Shown here: piece after piece, positions 26,350 to 36,000 of the stretch
How the letters are laid out: each line of letters starts with the position of its first letter
Numbering within the stretch: the stretch's first letter is position 1
Source of the DNA: Deinococcales bacterium
GTDB taxonomy: Bacteria > Deinococcota > Deinococci > Deinococcales > JAAFIG01
Length of the DNA stretch: 50,998 nucleotides
Direction: 5' to 3'
NCBI GenBank assembly: GCA_013298595.1
Contig: JAAFIG010000029.1
Coordinates: forward strand, 3,102-54,099
The notes under the pieces: generated by a model
The model's database searches: none
Seen by the model: only the letters and a program-made list of their open reading frames with translations
What the model was told of the DNA's origin: nothing
Made by a program: the position numbers and the translations under genes

Positions 26350-27070
26350 ACACTCGAGTCAGCAACCAAGCTTTAACTGCGATTTGATTCGAGTAATGCA
26401 GGGTTTCAGGCGGACTGCGTAATTGAATTCCAATCCCTTGTGCCACTGTGTTGCTCGAGAATTCGGCTGTGGCTGGTTGTAATTGCCAAGGCAGATGATC
26501 TATCTCGCCGCAGTACACTTGCCCTGCTTTGTTGGCACTGTACAAGCAATACCGAGCTGTTAACCAGTGTTCGAGTGAACCCGCACTGCTTTGGTAGGTT
26601 GCCCCAGAAGGTTGATATGTCATCTCGAGATTCGCAGCTGGTTCATTTTTATGGGTACGACTCGAGGAATACAAAATCTGCTCTCCTCTACTCGAGACTT
26701 GCATGTTGGCATCCATGTAAGGCAAATGAAAACCAATTCGAGCAGCTCTGACAGCGATTTTATTGCTGGCATCGAGGCTAAAAAACCAGACTCCAGATTT
26801 TTTACCATCTGTGACATAGGTTCGCAAGTTTAACTCGTCAAAATCTGAAATTCCAGGCACTGCAAATAAGCCACGCGGAATGGTGCGTCGCATTTGAAAA
26901 GGCACCACACCAAGCCATGCGAAACCATCCCAAGTCTCGAGGGTTAAACCTTTGGGTATCAAAGGCTCGAGTAATGCAGGTTTGACTGCCCAATGAGCAA
27001 ATAAGAGTTTATGCCATTCCATGGACATCGCCCAAGGACGACGTGGTATTTCCCAAGGACGATGGCTCAT
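26348..27070 (-). CDS. DUF2071 (YqjF-like) protein
   Basis: The 240-residue protein has the DUF2071 opening (MEWHKLLFAHWAVKPALLEP, then GFAWLGVVPFQMRR), followed by ELNLRTYV and GVWFFSLDASN. The family is widespread with an acetoacetate-decarboxylase-like fold but no settled function. Its start overlaps the stop of the DCC gene by 4 nt (ATGA), so both are translated from one mRNA. The C-terminus ends inside a hairpin. Confidence 0.8.
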   Translation of the reverse strand: MSHRPWEIPRRPWAMSMEWHKLLFAHWAVKPALLEPLIPKGLTLETWDGFAWLGVVPFQMRRTIPRGLFAVPGISDFDELNLRTYVTDGKKSGVWFFSLDASNKIAVRAARIGFHLPYMDANMQVSSRGEQILYSSSRTHKNEPAANLEMTYQPSGATYQSSAGSLEHWLTARYCLYSANKAGQVYCGEIDHLPWQLQPATAEFSSNTVAQGIGIQLRSPPETLHYSNQIAVKAWLLTRV

Positions 27071-27459
27071 AAGAAACGTTTTTTTAATTCAGGAGTTGGC
27101 ATCATGCAGGCATCGCGTTGCCCAAACCAAGCATAACGATGGGTTGCCACAAACAGATACAGTGCGTCACGGATGGGTTTAGGGATAAAGCGAAAAATCC
27201 CAACCCAAGCCCACGGTGCACCAATGGCTCGAGCGATTCGCAACGCTGCATCAGATTTTGTAAACACCACGCCATCCTCGAGCAAGACTACGCTTTCAAG
27301 TTTACTGACATCCACACCTTTTGGTTCGAGTAATTGTTTAGCAACACCAGATTGTAAAGCAGCAAATTGGATAACCGCATTTTTGTCATGACGAATAATC
27401 CATTGCACTGAGCTATTGCAAAGATTACAGATACCATCAAAGAACAAAATTCGTTCCAC
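27067..27459 (-). CDS. DCC-family thiol-disulfide oxidoreductase-like protein (DUF393/YuxK)
   Basis: The 130-residue protein opens with ILFFDGICNLCNSSVQWII, the DxxCxxC motif that names the DCC family, and continues with KSDAALRIARAIG and the C-terminal FxxRDACMMPT. Predicted thioredoxin-like and cytoplasmic, with a proposed redox role. It starts with GTG; TAATAT ends 6 nt before it. It is followed by the overlapping DUF2071 gene, a pairing that suggests a common but unknown task. Confidence 0.85.
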   Translation of the reverse strand: MERILFFDGICNLCNSSVQWIIRHDKNAVIQFAALQSGVAKQLLEPKGVDVSKLESVVLLEDGVVFTKSDAALRIARAIGAPWAWVGIFRFIPKPIRDALYLFVATHRYAWFGQRDACMMPTPELKKRFL

Positions 27460-27468
27460 AACATTATA

Positions 27469-28404
27469 TTAGACTGTGACACTCGAGTTTTTGTCCCGTT
27501 TGGACATTTGCATATCGGGGTATTCGCCTTGTAAAAATTCTTCGGGTTCAACATGAATGGTCACACTGGCATTGGGTAGCGCTGTCAGAATAGCATTCTC
27601 GAGTTGATCGCAGCGGCTATGCGCTTCGAGTACACTTAACCCCGAAGGTAAAATTAAGTGAAAATCCACAAATTGTCGTGCACCAGACAACCTTGTTCGC
27701 AAATCATGAATCTCGAGGTACATCGCACGTTGGCTTTCAAAAGCAACTTGTAGGGTCTCGAGATCGGCTGGTTCAAGAGCTGCATCCATTAAGAAATTGA
27801 CATTGCGCCTGAGTAATTGTGCGGCTGTGACTAACAACAATGCACCAACACCCAAGGCAAGTAATGGGTCAAGCCATGCAATACGCGTCCAAGTCGCCAG
27901 TAACGCCCCTGAAAGCACCCCAACACTGGTGTAGACATCTGCCAGTACATGCTGCCCGTCGGCTTCTAAGGCACTCGAGGATAAACGCTTACCTGCTGTC
28001 ACCAAGTAACGCCCTAACAAAAAATTGATCAGACTTGCCACAATAGTCACAATCAAACCAAGCCAGGAAAACTCGAGAATTTTGGGATGAGCAAAACGAT
28101 TTACTGCAGCACTCATGACCAGTGCAGCAGCAACACCAATCAGTAAAGCCTCGAGTAAACTCGAAAGCGATTCGGCTTTATCGTGTCCATAAGGATGCTC
28201 TTTATCAGGTGGACGAGCTGCAATACTCACTGCCCAAGTCATGACAATCGCAGCCGCGATATTAACCGTACTCTCGAGTGCATCCGAAAGCACACCCACT
28301 GAGCCTGTTAAGTAAGCACCCAGTAACTTACACGCAAAGACCAACAAACCTCCAAGTAGCGCCACTTTTGCCACTCGAATTTTTTGTTGATGCAATAAAA
28401 TCAT
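27469..28404 (-). CDS. Cation diffusion facilitator (CDF) metal transporter
   Basis: The 311-residue protein has six membrane helices (about 12-200) and a cytoplasmic C-terminal domain. Family marks are GVLSDALESTVNIAAA in helix 2, the loop HPYGHDKAESLSSLLEA, and DGQHVLADVYTSVGV in helix 5 with the HxxxD metal pair. It would export a divalent metal such as Zn, Fe or Mn by proton antiport; the DALExxxN variant of the helix-2 site leaves the metal open. TACGAT lies 6 nt before ATG. It is followed by the DCC gene after 9 nt. Confidence 0.9.
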   Translation of the reverse strand: MILLHQQKIRVAKVALLGGLLVFACKLLGAYLTGSVGVLSDALESTVNIAAAIVMTWAVSIAARPPDKEHPYGHDKAESLSSLLEALLIGVAAALVMSAAVNRFAHPKILEFSWLGLIVTIVASLINFLLGRYLVTAGKRLSSSALEADGQHVLADVYTSVGVLSGALLATWTRIAWLDPLLALGVGALLLVTAAQLLRRNVNFLMDAALEPADLETLQVAFESQRAMYLEIHDLRTRLSGARQFVDFHLILPSGLSVLEAHSRCDQLENAILTALPNASVTIHVEPEEFLQGEYPDMQMSKRDKNSSVTV

Positions 28405-28447
28405 GACCGCATCGTAACAAGGACAAAGGTGAAAAGAACATTACACA

Positions 28448-29392
28448 TTAGTACGATCGCCGAACCACAGTCATACCTTGCGTCTCGAGCCAATCTGTTA
28501 CCACTCCAATAGATTTTTTCACACCCGCTGTTATCAGTGGTTGCCCGAATGTCTCGAGTTGTGTGATCACCCGACCATCATCGTTTACGCCAACACCAAT
28601 CAGGATTTCTTGGGCATAATCGGGTTCTTCGATCCGTGCCAGAATCAATAAACGGTTTTCTCGAGCAAAGGATTCTAATAAAATCACGGTGCAATGCTCG
28701 AATCGAGCCACAGTTTTTTCGAGTGGTGCGTTGGGAATATCTCCTGAAAGTTGAGCGTGAGGCATGGCATCTCCTTGTATTTCGAGGCGAGTAAATTCGC
28801 GGCTGGCGGGTTTTATTACTTTGAAACGAGCATGATGAATATTTAAACCCTGCGATTGCCAGCGCATGGCATACTTGGTTTGCAAAGCAGCGGAAGGTGG
28901 CTCGGGAGTCGTGACCTCGAATAAACCTGTGCTGGCAGCTTGCTCGAGCGCAAAATCGTAATACGGTGGATGATCGGTGGTCAACCACAACTCACCATTT
29001 TCGGTAAGACGTGTGGAAAGTAATTCAAAAGTTTCGGCTCGCACAAAACGATTTTCCTCGTGTTTACCTTTAAACCACGGGTCAGGAAAATTTAAAAACA
29101 CCCTCGAGATACTTTTTTCGGGTAAGGCATTACGAATTAAAAACTCAGCACTAATCCGAGTTAAAACAGCATCCTCAAGCTGCGCTGTTTTATACCGCGC
29201 AAAAGCTTTTTGTAAACTGACACCAGATACTTCCACCCCAAGGTAATTAACAGCCCCTTCGAGTGCATGATGGGCTGCCCAGAAGCGACCATCGCCAAAT
29301 CCTACTTCTAAAAAAAGTGGTTTGGAATTGGCAAATAAAGCCTCGAGTGGCTGTGGATACAAGAATTGATTAGGGCGTAAGAAGCGCGGCAT
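28448..29392 (-). CDS. trmB: tRNA (guanine-46-N7) methyltransferase with C-terminal extension
   Basis: The 314-residue protein has the TrmB SAM-binding motif FLEVGFGDGRF (about 28-38), YLGVEVSG, and the catalytic/substrate motif LNFPDPWFKGKHEENRF. Typical TrmB is about 210-240 residues. Here about 100 extra C-terminal residues form a second domain, as I recall for Thermus and Deinococcus enzymes, which supports the lineage guess. It methylates G46 in the tRNA variable loop. A consensus TATAAT ends 7 nt before ATG. Confidence 0.92.
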   Translation of the reverse strand: MPRFLRPNQFLYPQPLEALFANSKPLFLEVGFGDGRFWAAHHALEGAVNYLGVEVSGVSLQKAFARYKTAQLEDAVLTRISAEFLIRNALPEKSISRVFLNFPDPWFKGKHEENRFVRAETFELLSTRLTENGELWLTTDHPPYYDFALEQAASTGLFEVTTPEPPSAALQTKYAMRWQSQGLNIHHARFKVIKPASREFTRLEIQGDAMPHAQLSGDIPNAPLEKTVARFEHCTVILLESFARENRLLILARIEEPDYAQEILIGVGVNDDGRVITQLETFGQPLITAGVKKSIGVVTDWLETQGMTVVRRSY

Positions 29393-29399
29393 GAACGGG

Positions 29400-29405
29400 A
29401 TTATA
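29400..29405 (-). promoter_or_regulatory. trmB -10 box TATAAT, leaderless
   Basis: A perfect TATAAT on the minus strand, 7 nt before the ATG at 29392. Confidence 0.65.
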
Positions 29406-29512
29406 ATCGAAGATGATTTGGCTTTTGGCTTTGCGTTCGCAAAAAAGCTTTCGAGGATGCAATTGAGGAACGTTCTAAAACCCAGAGAAGTTTTCCTGTA
29501 TCAAACTGCACT

Positions 29513-29542
29513 TTGATAAATCTCTAAAATACACGGTACTAT
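29513..29542 (+). promoter_or_regulatory. Promoter, leaderless type
   Basis: TTGATA (29513-29518), 18 bp, TACTAT (29537-29542), then 6 nt to GTG at 29549. Confidence 0.7.
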
Positions 29543-29548
29543 ACGAGT

Positions 29549-30220
29549 GTGAACCCAAAAGTCCTTGCCGAACTTAGGCAAAATCTACGACACACGCTTT
29601 GGATTGGTGGTGGCGCAGATGCAGGAAAAACTACAATCGCTGATATTTTAGTAGCTCGTTTGGGTTGGAATATTTATCATTACGACCGCACCGATACTTT
29701 ACATCACACATTACTTGCACTTACTCAAAACGAGTACGCAACCCTAGATTCCGCCTCTCTTGAGGAACGTTGGGTTCAACCCAGTATTGACACCTTGGTA
29801 CAACGTTCGCTCGAGTCTTTTGTGGCTCGTTTACCATTTGTGCTCAGCGATTTGCATATGTTTACATCAAGTCAACCACTCTTGATTGAAGGATTTGGAC
29901 TCACCCCAGAATTAATTGCGCCACTGTTGACCCATGAGAATCAGGCGATTTGGTTATTTCCAACGCCGCAATTTAAGCTCGAGTCTATGCTGCGGCGCGA
30001 TAAACCAGCCTTTCGTCATCAGACCATGAATCCAGAGTTGGTATTACAAAAATTTCTCGAGCGTGACACAGAATTAGCCCTTCGCTCAAGGCGTGAAGCT
30101 GAAGCTCGGGGTTTTATGGTACTTGAGGTAGATGGGTTGTTGAGTGCTGAACAATTAGCGGATAAACTCGAGGAATACTTCTATCCGATTGTCATTGATT
30201 CACCATTATCTCGAGTGTAA
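29549..30220 (+). CDS. P-loop nucleoside/shikimate-kinase-like ATPase of unknown substrate
   Basis: The 223-residue protein has a Walker A as IGGGADAGKTTIADILV (about 18-34), an early acidic/basic pair YHYDRTD, a DxD-like LSDLHMF, LIEGFGLTP as Walker B-like, and a lid segment SMLRRDKPAFRHQ. It resembles small-molecule kinases. The substrate cannot be named. The GTG start is fixed by a good promoter whose -10 ends 6 nt upstream. The gene is convergent with a glutamate dehydrogenase gene, with a long inverted repeat between. Confidence 0.65.
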   Translation: MNPKVLAELRQNLRHTLWIGGGADAGKTTIADILVARLGWNIYHYDRTDTLHHTLLALTQNEYATLDSASLEERWVQPSIDTLVQRSLESFVARLPFVLSDLHMFTSSQPLLIEGFGLTPELIAPLLTHENQAIWLFPTPQFKLESMLRRDKPAFRHQTMNPELVLQKFLERDTELALRSRREAEARGFMVLEVDGLLSAEQLADKLEEYFYPIVIDSPLSRV

Positions 30221-30230
30221 TCTTCAATCA

Positions 30231-30287
30231 AGAGGCGAGGCATGTGACCATGCCTATTCGGTGTGTATGGTCACATGCCTCGCCTCT
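30231..30287. repeat. Long inverted repeat containing GAGGCGAGGCATG
   Basis: Two perfect 21-bp arms (30231-30251 and 30267-30287) with a 15-nt loop lie between convergent genes. The outer 14 bases of each arm match the palindrome at 50867-50890, so this is a dispersed family. It lacks a T run but could end transcripts from both sides. Confidence 0.85.
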
Positions 30288-30306
30288 AGCAGCTCTTCTT
30301 AAATAC

Positions 30307-31584
30307 TTACGGGTACAGACCACGTAATGCCCTGGCTTCTAAGACTCGAGTGCAAGCAACAATAAAGGTTGCTGTTCGCATAGTAACGTTTTTATCTTGG
30401 GCAACATCCCAAATGCCCTTGAAAGCTTCGACCATGATTTTCTCGAGGCGTTTGTTAATTTCGTCTTCTGTCCAGAAGAAACTACTAAAATCTTGAACCC
30501 ATTCAAAATAGGATACGGTCACACCACCAGCGTTCGCTAGTACATCTGGCACAACAATAATGCCGCGCTCTCGCAGGGCATCATCGGCAGCTGGTGTGGT
30601 AGGTCCGTTGGCACCTTCAACCACCACTCGAGCTTTAATTTGTGCCACGTTATCCATGGTGATTTGTTTTTCTAAAGCAGCTGGTACCAGAAATTCGGTT
30701 TCGATACTCCAAAAATCCTTAGCAGGTATGGTGCTGGCTTTGGGATAAGCAGTGACATCAGGGTTTTCTTTAATAAACTCGAGTAAATCATGAGGATTGA
30801 TACCATCACCGTTAAAAATCGTGCCACTGACATCTTGGATTGCCACAATTTTTGCACCATGATCGTGAAAAATGCGTGCACTGGCATTACCAACATTACC
30901 AAAACCTTGCACAATCACTCGAGCACCTTCGATTGGTAACCCAATGCGATTCGCTGCTTCTCGAGCTGTGACAAAAACACCTCGTCCTGTGGCATCACGT
31001 CTGCCAAGGCTGCCTCCAAGGGCAATGGGTTTACCCGTAACCACACCAGTGGCTGTACGCCCTTGGTTCATGCTGTAGGTATCCATCATCCAAGCCATGG
31101 TTAATTCGTTGGTGTTGACATCTGGAGCTGGGATATCTTTGTCAGGTCCGATAATAAAATTAATTTCTGAGGTGTAGCGCCGAGTGAGTTTCTCGAGTTC
31201 GCCTCGAGACAGTTTGCGAGGGTCTACACGAATACCACCTTTAGCACCACCATACGGCAGGTTTACCGCTGCATTTTTGACCGTCATCCAAGCTGATAAT
31301 GCCATGACTTCGGAAAGTGTGACATCTTGGTGATAGCGCACGCCTCCCTTGCCAGGACCTCTCGAGCTATTGTGCTGCACACGGTATCCTTCAAAATGGG
31401 CAATACTGCCATCATCGAGTTGAATTGGTACATCCACAATTAAAATACGTTTTGGGCGTTTCAGGGTTTCGACCCAATAAGAAAGTTTACCTAAATATGG
31501 TGTGACACGATCTACTTGCTCGAGGTAAATTTCCCAAGGTCCGAGATCGTCGGATAGATAAGATGGGACTTCATGTTGGTGCAT
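30307..31584 (-). CDS. Glutamate dehydrogenase, catalytic-type paralogue
   Basis: The 425-residue protein is a full-length hexameric Glu/Leu/Phe/Val dehydrogenase: [10 protein letters not shown] and [14 protein letters not shown] with the catalytic Lys residues, [20 protein letters not shown], and the NAD domain [10 protein letters not shown]. It interconverts glutamate and 2-oxoglutarate with ammonia. An RBS, TAGGAGT, lies 5-8 nt upstream. It is 66 nt downstream of a paralogue. In Thermus thermophilus two such subunits (GdhA, GdhB) form a hetero-oligomer with leucine control; the same is possible here. Confidence 0.9.
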   Translation of the reverse strand: MHQHEVPSYLSDDLGPWEIYLEQVDRVTPYLGKLSYWVETLKRPKRILIVDVPIQLDDGSIAHFEGYRVQHNSSRGPGKGGVRYHQDVTLSEVMALSAWMTVKNAAVNLPYGGAKGGIRVDPRKLSRGELEKLTRRYTSEINFIIGPDKDIPAPDVNTNELTMAWMMDTYSMNQGRTATGVVTGKPIALGGSLGRRDATGRGVFVTAREAANRIGLPIEGARVIVQGFGNVGNASARIFHDHGAKIVAIQDVSGTIFNGDGINPHDLLEFIKENPDVTAYPKASTIPAKDFWSIETEFLVPAALEKQITMDNVAQIKARVVVEGANGPTTPAADDALRERGIIVVPDVLANAGGVTVSYFEWVQDFSSFFWTEDEINKRLEKIMVEAFKGIWDVAQDKNVTMRTATFIVACTRVLEARALRGLYP

Positions 31585-31650
31585 AAGACTCCTAAAGGAT
31601 GAAAAGGGAAGGATAAAGATCGAAAGTGGGTCGTCATAGTTTGCTATTAA

Positions 31651-32925
31651 CTACGGATATAAGCCTCGTAAATTTGTGCTTTCATTAATTCGGCTGACTG
31701 CTAAAATAAAAGCGGCTTGTCTGAGGTTGACATTGTGTTGGTTTTTAACAGCGTAAACACTCTCGAGGGCATGGTTGATGTGTTGCTCGAGATTGCTGCG
31801 GATTTCATCTTCTGTCCAGTATAAATTATTAAAATCTTGTACCCATTCGTAATACGAAACGGTCACACCACCGCTATTAGCGAGATAATCGGGAATAATA
31901 AATCGACCCTCTCGCTCGAGGATGGTGTCAGCTGCTCGAGTAATCGCGTGATTTGCGCCTTCAGCAATAATTTGGGCTTCGATTTTACTGGCATTCCCTG
32001 CATGAATTGCACCTTCTCGAACAGCCGGAATCAGGATATCTACTGGTAATGTTAATAAGGATTCTTGGTCTATTCGTTTAGCATTACGAAAACCTTGAAT
32101 ACTACCTGTTGCTAATTTATGCTCGAGTAACGCTGGTACGTCAAAACCATCATGGGCGTATATGGCACCACTTGAGTCGGATACCGCCACAATTCGTACA
32201 CCTCGTTCAAATAAGCCAAGGGCTGCGTAACGTCCAACTGTGCCAAATCCTTGAATGGCGGCACTGGCTTTCTCGAGGGGAATATTTTCGCGGCTGGCAA
32301 CACCAAAAATGGTGTAAGCAATGCCTCGCCCTGCTGCTTCAACACGCCCTAAACTGCCTCCAAGGGCAACTGGTTTACCTGTGACCACACCTGTGACGGT
32401 ACTGCCTCGGTTTTGACTGTAGGTATCCATGATCCATGCCATGACTTGTTCGTTGGTGCCTGTGTCTGGGGCTGGAATATCTTTGTCAGGTCCGATCAGA
32501 TCTACCAGTTCAGATGTGTAACGCCTGGTCAGACGTTCAATTTCTGATCTCGAGAGGGTTTTAGGGTCTAAGTTAATCCCGCCTTTTGCCCCACCAAATG
32601 GCAAGTTCATAACTGCACATTTAATGGTCATAGCTGCTGCTAAGCCGCGTATTTCGTCGAGGTTTAAACCTGCACGGTAACGAATACCGCCTTTCGATGG
32701 ACCTCTTGAGATGCTGTGCTGCACTCGGTAGCCTGTATAAAATCGCACCGAGCCGTCATCCATTCGGGCTGGAACCGAAACGGTCACCATGCGTTTAGGA
32801 TGACGTAAATGCTCTAAGGTTTCGGAGCTAATGATTTGTTGAATGTCCTCGAGTTGATCGAGGAAAGCGTGCCAAAGGTTAAGATTTTCGGGTGGTGATT
32901 CGTTACGAGCTTGTGGCTCGGTCAT
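31651..32925 (-). CDS. Glutamate dehydrogenase paralogue, possible partner or regulatory subunit
   Basis: The 424-residue protein is homologous along its length to the downstream dehydrogenase: [55 protein letters not shown]. The catalytic lysines are kept, so loss of activity is not shown by the motifs. The ATG at 32925 is chosen because GGAGG stands 4-5 nt before it; the longer frame to 32976 has no such site. It is first in a two-gene operon with a TATACT promoter at 33003-33029. Confidence 0.88.
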   Translation of the reverse strand: MTEPQARNESPPENLNLWHAFLDQLEDIQQIISSETLEHLRHPKRMVTVSVPARMDDGSVRFYTGYRVQHSISRGPSKGGIRYRAGLNLDEIRGLAAAMTIKCAVMNLPFGGAKGGINLDPKTLSRSEIERLTRRYTSELVDLIGPDKDIPAPDTGTNEQVMAWIMDTYSQNRGSTVTGVVTGKPVALGGSLGRVEAAGRGIAYTIFGVASRENIPLEKASAAIQGFGTVGRYAALGLFERGVRIVAVSDSSGAIYAHDGFDVPALLEHKLATGSIQGFRNAKRIDQESLLTLPVDILIPAVREGAIHAGNASKIEAQIIAEGANHAITRAADTILEREGRFIIPDYLANSGGVTVSYYEWVQDFNNLYWTEDEIRSNLEQHINHALESVYAVKNQHNVNLRQAAFILAVSRINESTNLRGLYP

Positions 32926-33002
32926 GTGTCCTCCAAGCGTCAGCCCGCCTGAACCTCGAGTTTTGCTCAAGTGCATTTGCGGTGACTGTTGCTTTACTAA
33001 GG

Positions 33003-33029
33003 AGTATACATCAAACGTTTGTTTGGCAA
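33003..33029 (-). promoter_or_regulatory. Promoter of the dehydrogenase pair with a palindrome in the spacer
   Basis: Minus strand TTGCCA (33029-33024), 15 bp, TATACT (33008-33003). The spacer holds the perfect palindrome CAAACGTTTG (33012-33021), which could bind a LacI-like or other dimeric regulator. Confidence 0.5.
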
Positions 33030-33030
33030 T

Positions 33031-36000
33031 TCAAGCTCGGGGGATTGAATCTGGCAATTCGGCTAATGTGCCCTGCAAGACCAAAATGGTAAATGAAGTT
33101 CCACGTAAAACCAGTTTTTCACCTTGCCAACCTGTGCCGTATTCAAAACTTGCCACAAAAGCAGTTTCGCCACCAACACCACGCATAAACATCAAAGCCA
33201 CCTCAATGTTTGCCAAAGCAATAAAGCCTTGGGCGGTGGGTAAAACTGGTAATATTTTTTGGGTTGTTCGACCTTTTTTATTTTTGCCCTCATCCAACAT
33301 TTGGGTGTACTCGAGCGTCATAGCAATTGGGTCTAATGATAAATCAGGCTTTTCGGCAACAGCACTCGGGTCAAAACGAAAGAAACCCTGATTCAAACCA
33401 AGAACATCCAAAACCGCAGCTCGAGCTTGTAATTTTGGATGTTGCACAGCCACAATTTTGCCCTGCTGTAAATATAACGCACAACCACCTTCAAAACGAA
33501 TCATACCTTTGGGCTGCGTAATAGCAAACATTTGCACCAAAGCCGCCGCACCACCAATATCCTCGAGTAAACCGTGAATATTACTGCTGTGCAACAAGTT
33601 CTTTTTTAGCAACATCAATTGCTGCTCGAGGGCTTCTAGGTCTGTGGTAGCTGGGGCTGTACTGGTAACCGCATCTAAGTTTTGCACCCGTTGCACAACT
33701 TCTTGTAATTCGTGCACCAGATGCGAAATGCGTTTGCGGTCACTGACATCTATGGCAATACCAACCCGACCCATAACTTGAGTGCCTTGCAGTAAAGGCG
33801 CACTCCAAAATTCCCAATGCCTATTTTGCCAAGAGGCTTGTAATTGATAAATCCCTTCGTTCTTAGCCGATTCGGCTAGATCAGGTAAACCAAGCATATG
33901 CCGTACATCGTTCAGAGAACGATGTAAAACCATATCGCGTTGCTCTGGGGTAATACCTTGTCCCTCGAGTGAACGCACAATATCATTTTGGTCAATTGAG
34001 TACATCACTACAGGTAAGGCTTTAACGATATTGGAAAGTTGTAATTCTCGAGCGCGTTGTTGTTCTAAAGCTTGGTTTCGTACAATAATATTAGCGGCGT
34101 AACCAGCAATTTGCTGCATGGTGGTCATATCCGTTTCTGAAAATGCACCCACCTCGAGTGATTCAAGATTTAAGACACCCAAAGTTTGATTATCGTAGCG
34201 AATTGGCACGCAAATTTCGCTGCGAACATCCGAAAAAGCGTACTTAAAATCCGAGATTTGACTAGCGTCTTTGATCAGTATGGGTTTACCTTCTCGAGCC
34301 ACCCGCACCATCACACCATCACCTGTTAAATCAAAGCATTCAATCACACTTGGGTAATTAACATGATGCTTTAAAACCAATAAATCATTCTCGAGTAGAT
34401 AAATACTGACGAAACTGACATTAAAAGCTGCCGAGATACTGTTGACGATGGTTTCAATGGCTGTTTGCACATCTAAAACTCCAAGCAACGAAGACCGCAC
34501 TTTGTCTATTAAAATCAGATTACGGGTTTGCGCGGCAGAATATTCGTACAATTCCCTGTATTGGCGCTCAGAAACACGTAATAGTTCTTCTTGAACGTTA
34601 CGCTCGGTAACATCGGTCAGTACGCCAACTGCACCAACATAAACCCCTTTTTCAAAACGCGGATGAGCAGTATATTCGATTTGCCGCACTGAGCCATCTT
34701 TATGAATAAAACTGTATTGGTGCCGCGCAATGCTATTGTGCTGTTGCCGAACTTGGCGAGCAACACGAATGGCAGTTGCATCTTCAGGAAGCACAAAATC
34801 GGTATTATCCCGACCAATTAATTCTTCGACCACATAGCCAAGCATTTCGGCTCGAGCTGCATTGGCAAACTGAATTTTATGATCCGCATCGAGTAACTCA
34901 AGTCCTTGTGAAACAGCCGAAACAATTACTTGACCAAAATCTTTTTCGCGCCCAAGTGCATCAGTTGTTGCCACTAAACGTTGCTCGAGTTCAACATCTG
35001 CCGTGATATCTCGAGACAAAATGATCGCACCTTGGAAAATACCATTTTCAAAACGCGGTGAGCCACGCACTTCTACTACCAATTCTGCACCATTTTTACG
35101 AATCACTCGAGTGCGGTAAACATTGCTGGTACCGTTTTGTCGTTCAATAAAACGTTTTTTACCTTTTTCAACATCATCTGGGTGAAATATAAATGTACCC
35201 GTTTGATTGCGAGCTTCCTCGAGCGTATAACCTGTCATTTCTGTCCAAGCTGGATTGACCCACATCACTTGGGCTTTTGCATCCAATAAAACAATGCCCT
35301 GTAAAATTCCATTGGTAATGGTTAATGCCTGTTGGCGCTCATACTCAAGTTGACCACTGACCACTTCAAGTTGCCGCTCGAGTTCTAATGCTCGACGCAA
35401 ATTGGTATCCAGTGGAATCAGTGTTGCCATCGTGCCACCATCAGAAAGTAACGTAATTGTCGCCAGCACATCCAGCGTCTGACCATTTTTTTTATTGCCT
35501 CGCAATGGAACCAAACTGCGTTTACCTGCTTTAAAATCCTCATTAATACGAGTCGTAATTGCCTCGGGTTGCACACCAAAGGTATCATCAATTGGCGTAC
35601 CAATCAGTTCGGTGTTCAAATACCCAAACAAATTCTCGTACATAGGATTAACGTAGACAAAACGCTGTTTTGCATCGGCGAATGTAAAAGCATACGGTAA
35701 ATTCTCAACCACTGTTTGTGCGGCAGCCCGTTCTGCTTCAAGTTTAGCCAGTAAAGCTTTCATCTCGAGTTGCCGCTCGAGTTCAGCTGTGATATTGGTC
35801 ACAACGATAACCGAACCCATAAAACGCTGCCTATCTAAACGCGGTGTTTCCTCAACTCGCACTGGCACACCAGAAGCCAACCGCGTTTCGTAGACATTCA
35901 GCACACCATCGCGTTGTGTAAGCCAAATTTGCTCGAGTCGTGGTAATTGAGTTGGTTCAAAGTAATCATGACTGCTCATTTGCAGTAATTCAGTGGTTGG

